Positions 62,968-64,000 of a stretch of DNA of 64,000 bases are shown here, in pieces. The notes under the pieces were generated by a model. It did not search any database, was not told the origin of the DNA, and worked only from the letters and a program-made list of their open reading frames with translations. The stretch's first letter is position 1. The number at the start of each line of letters is the position of its first letter. This stretch comes from Pedobacter psychrophilus (GTDB lineage: Bacteria; Bacteroidota; Bacteroidia; Sphingobacteriales; Sphingobacteriaceae), in assembly GCF_001652725.1 (NCBI RefSeq), contig NZ_LWHJ01000022.1, positions 1 to 64,000 of the forward strand, in the 5' to 3' direction. The translations under genes were made by a program, and so were the position numbers.

Positions 62968-64000
62968 TTAAAAATTTCCATTACTTACAAAGGCTATTTT
63001 TTTGCCATCTGGAGACCAACTTGGAACATTCATAGTTCCTTGCCCGCCGTATAAATATGAAATTACTTTAGGTTCACCGCCTGCTACAGGCATCAATCTT
63101 ATATAAACTCTTTCGTAAAATGGATGCTTATCCGCTGGTACATTTTTAGAGAAAGAGATAAAAACCAACCATTTTCCATCTGGAGATATGTGCGGAAACC
63201 AATTGTTGAATTCATCAAAAGTTAGCTGAGTTTGATTTTTACCATTTGCATCCATTTTCCAAACTTGCATTAATCCGGTTCTGGTAGAACAGAAATATAT
63301 GGTTTTTCCATCTGGCGAATATTCAGAACCATCATCCAATCCTTTAGCAGTAGTTAAACGAATTTCTTTTCCTCCATTTGCCGCTATTTTGTAAATGTCA
63401 AATTCACCATCACGCTCTCCGGTGTAAATTAAAGACAAATTATCTGGCGACCAGCCATGAAAATAAGAAGGACTTTTATCGGTGATTCTTTTAGGTACGC
63501 CACCGGTAATGGGTAAAGTATAAACAACTGATTTTCCTTTATCCTCCGTATGGCTACTAATTCCTATTTGTTTACCATCAAAAGAAAGCACATGATCGTT
63601 ATTGTTTTTAATGGCAAAATCGGTATTTATGACAGTAGCGGTTTTACTATTAATATCAAAGTTGTAAAGTTTACCTTCTTGGTTATAAATTAATGAGCGT
63701 CCATCTGGTGTCCAGTTTGGTGCTTGAAAAGAGCCTTTGTAATTAGCTACAACTTCTCTATGACCGGTATTCACATCCATTATTTCTAAAGCGCTGCCTA
63801 AATAATCTTTGTATTGCACCAATGTGGCTGGCGCAGGATTAAAAATTCTGGTATTGCTAAATTCAACTTCTTCAACAAACTTATTGGTATGCGGACAAAC
63901 AAAAAGACCAGCAATCACATTTTCCCCTAAATCAATATCATTTAGTATTTCTGTTTGATAAATTTCTCCAAAATGAGCTACAGACATGATGAAAGTATTT
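62968..64000 (-). CDS. TolB-like beta-propeller protein, 5' end beyond the window
   Basis: C-terminal part of a protein. The first ATG in the window is at 63987, but the frame stays open to the window edge (codons N-T-F-I precede it). The first visible residues (GENVIAGLFVCPHTNKFVEEVEFSNTRI) look like the end of a concanavalin-like domain, so the true start lies outside. The rest is a TolB-type propeller with repeated PDGK and SPDG motifs (NWTPDGRS, YSPDGKTIYF, ISPDGKWLVF, WSPDGKKIAF). It is probably periplasmic and carbohydrate-related by context, as the first visible gene of the operon. Confidence 0.82.
   Translation of the reverse strand, partial: NTFIMSVAHFGEIYQTEILNDIDLGENVIAGLFVCPHTNKFVEEVEFSNTRIFNPAPATLVQYKDYLGSALEIMDVNTGHREVVANYKGSFQAPNWTPDGRSLIYNQEGKLYNFDINSKTATVINTDFAIKNNNDHVLSFDGKQIGISSHTEDKGKSVVYTLPITGGVPKRITDKSPSYFHGWSPDNLSLIYTGERDGEFDIYKIAANGGKEIRLTTAKGLDDGSEYSPDGKTIYFCSTRTGLMQVWKMDANGKNQTQLTFDEFNNWFPHISPDGKWLVFISFSKNVPADKHPFYERVYIRLMPVAGGEPKVISYLYGGQGTMNVPSWSPDGKKIAFVSNGNF

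Noticed and set aside
1-64000. tRNA and rRNA genes
   Set aside because: No clover-leaf T-loop pattern or rRNA-like stretch was recognised by eye. A tRNAscan run giving a hit would overturn this.

Overview
The window looks like a chromosomal segment of a Bacteroidota bacterium, most likely a Pedobacter-like member of the Sphingobacteriaceae. The evidence is the AT-rich DNA, TAnnTTTG-type -7 promoter elements, many Q-ended signal peptides and lipoproteins, a giant SprB-repeat protein with a type IX secretion (T9SS) C-terminal domain, and family-level resemblance of most housekeeping genes. No rRNA, tRNA, CRISPR array, prophage or complete insertion sequence was seen. Most genes carry recognisable domains. 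Accessory DNA is concentrated in the first 1 kb, in several intergenic repeat families and in the giant surface-protein gene.

Layout. 1-1.4 kb: an orphan 226-aa gene bracketed by inverted repeats, then clpS. 1.4-9.6 kb: dacB, then a carotenoid-tailoring cluster (CrtI/CrtD-type desaturase, PlsC-like acyltransferase, family 2 glycosyltransferase, CruF-type hydratase, ispH, CrtW-type ketolase) ending in hemH. The gene set predicts a keto-carotenoid that is glycosylated and acylated on its hydrated end. 9.6-15.8 kb: a DECR-like reductase, a GH63-type glucosidase, and a sodium/solute symporter preceded by two small membrane-protein genes. 15.8-20.5 kb: a tandem hairpin-repeat array, two FKBP lipoproteins, an SGNH hydrolase lipoprotein, lipB, a phosphopantetheinyl transferase and dcd. 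20.5-34 kb: an MG2/TonB-plug surface protein, a crotonase, cytochrome c plus a PQQ-type dehydrogenase, argH, a Rrf2-OsmC-metZ sulfur group, a four-helix-bundle protein and uvrA. 34-37.4 kb: an ECF sigma factor with a 66-aa companion, a beta-barrel protein and a FAS1 lipoprotein.

37.5-48.7 kb is one 3722-codon gene. It holds 23 consecutive, exactly 234-bp SprB-type repeats between diverged repeats, Ig/cadherin-like domains and a T9SS type B sorting domain. 48.9-57.4 kb: an orphan ABC ATPase, an ECF sigma/anti-sigma/outer-membrane protein operon, a UspA operon, and a YceI-porin-YceI locus. 57.8-64 kb: a minus-strand carbohydrate operon (TolB-like propeller truncated by the window edge, TIM-barrel isomerase, GH5, a DUF1080-TIM fusion and a Tat-exported Gfo/Idh/MocA oxidoreductase) whose content fits the oxidative 3-keto-glycoside route of sugar breakdown.

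The clearest candidates for undescribed biology are the acyl-glycosyl-keto-carotenoid operon, the length-locked 23-unit adhesin, the two small membrane proteins coupled to the symporter, and a short palindrome that appears nested inside two unrelated intergenic repeat families.
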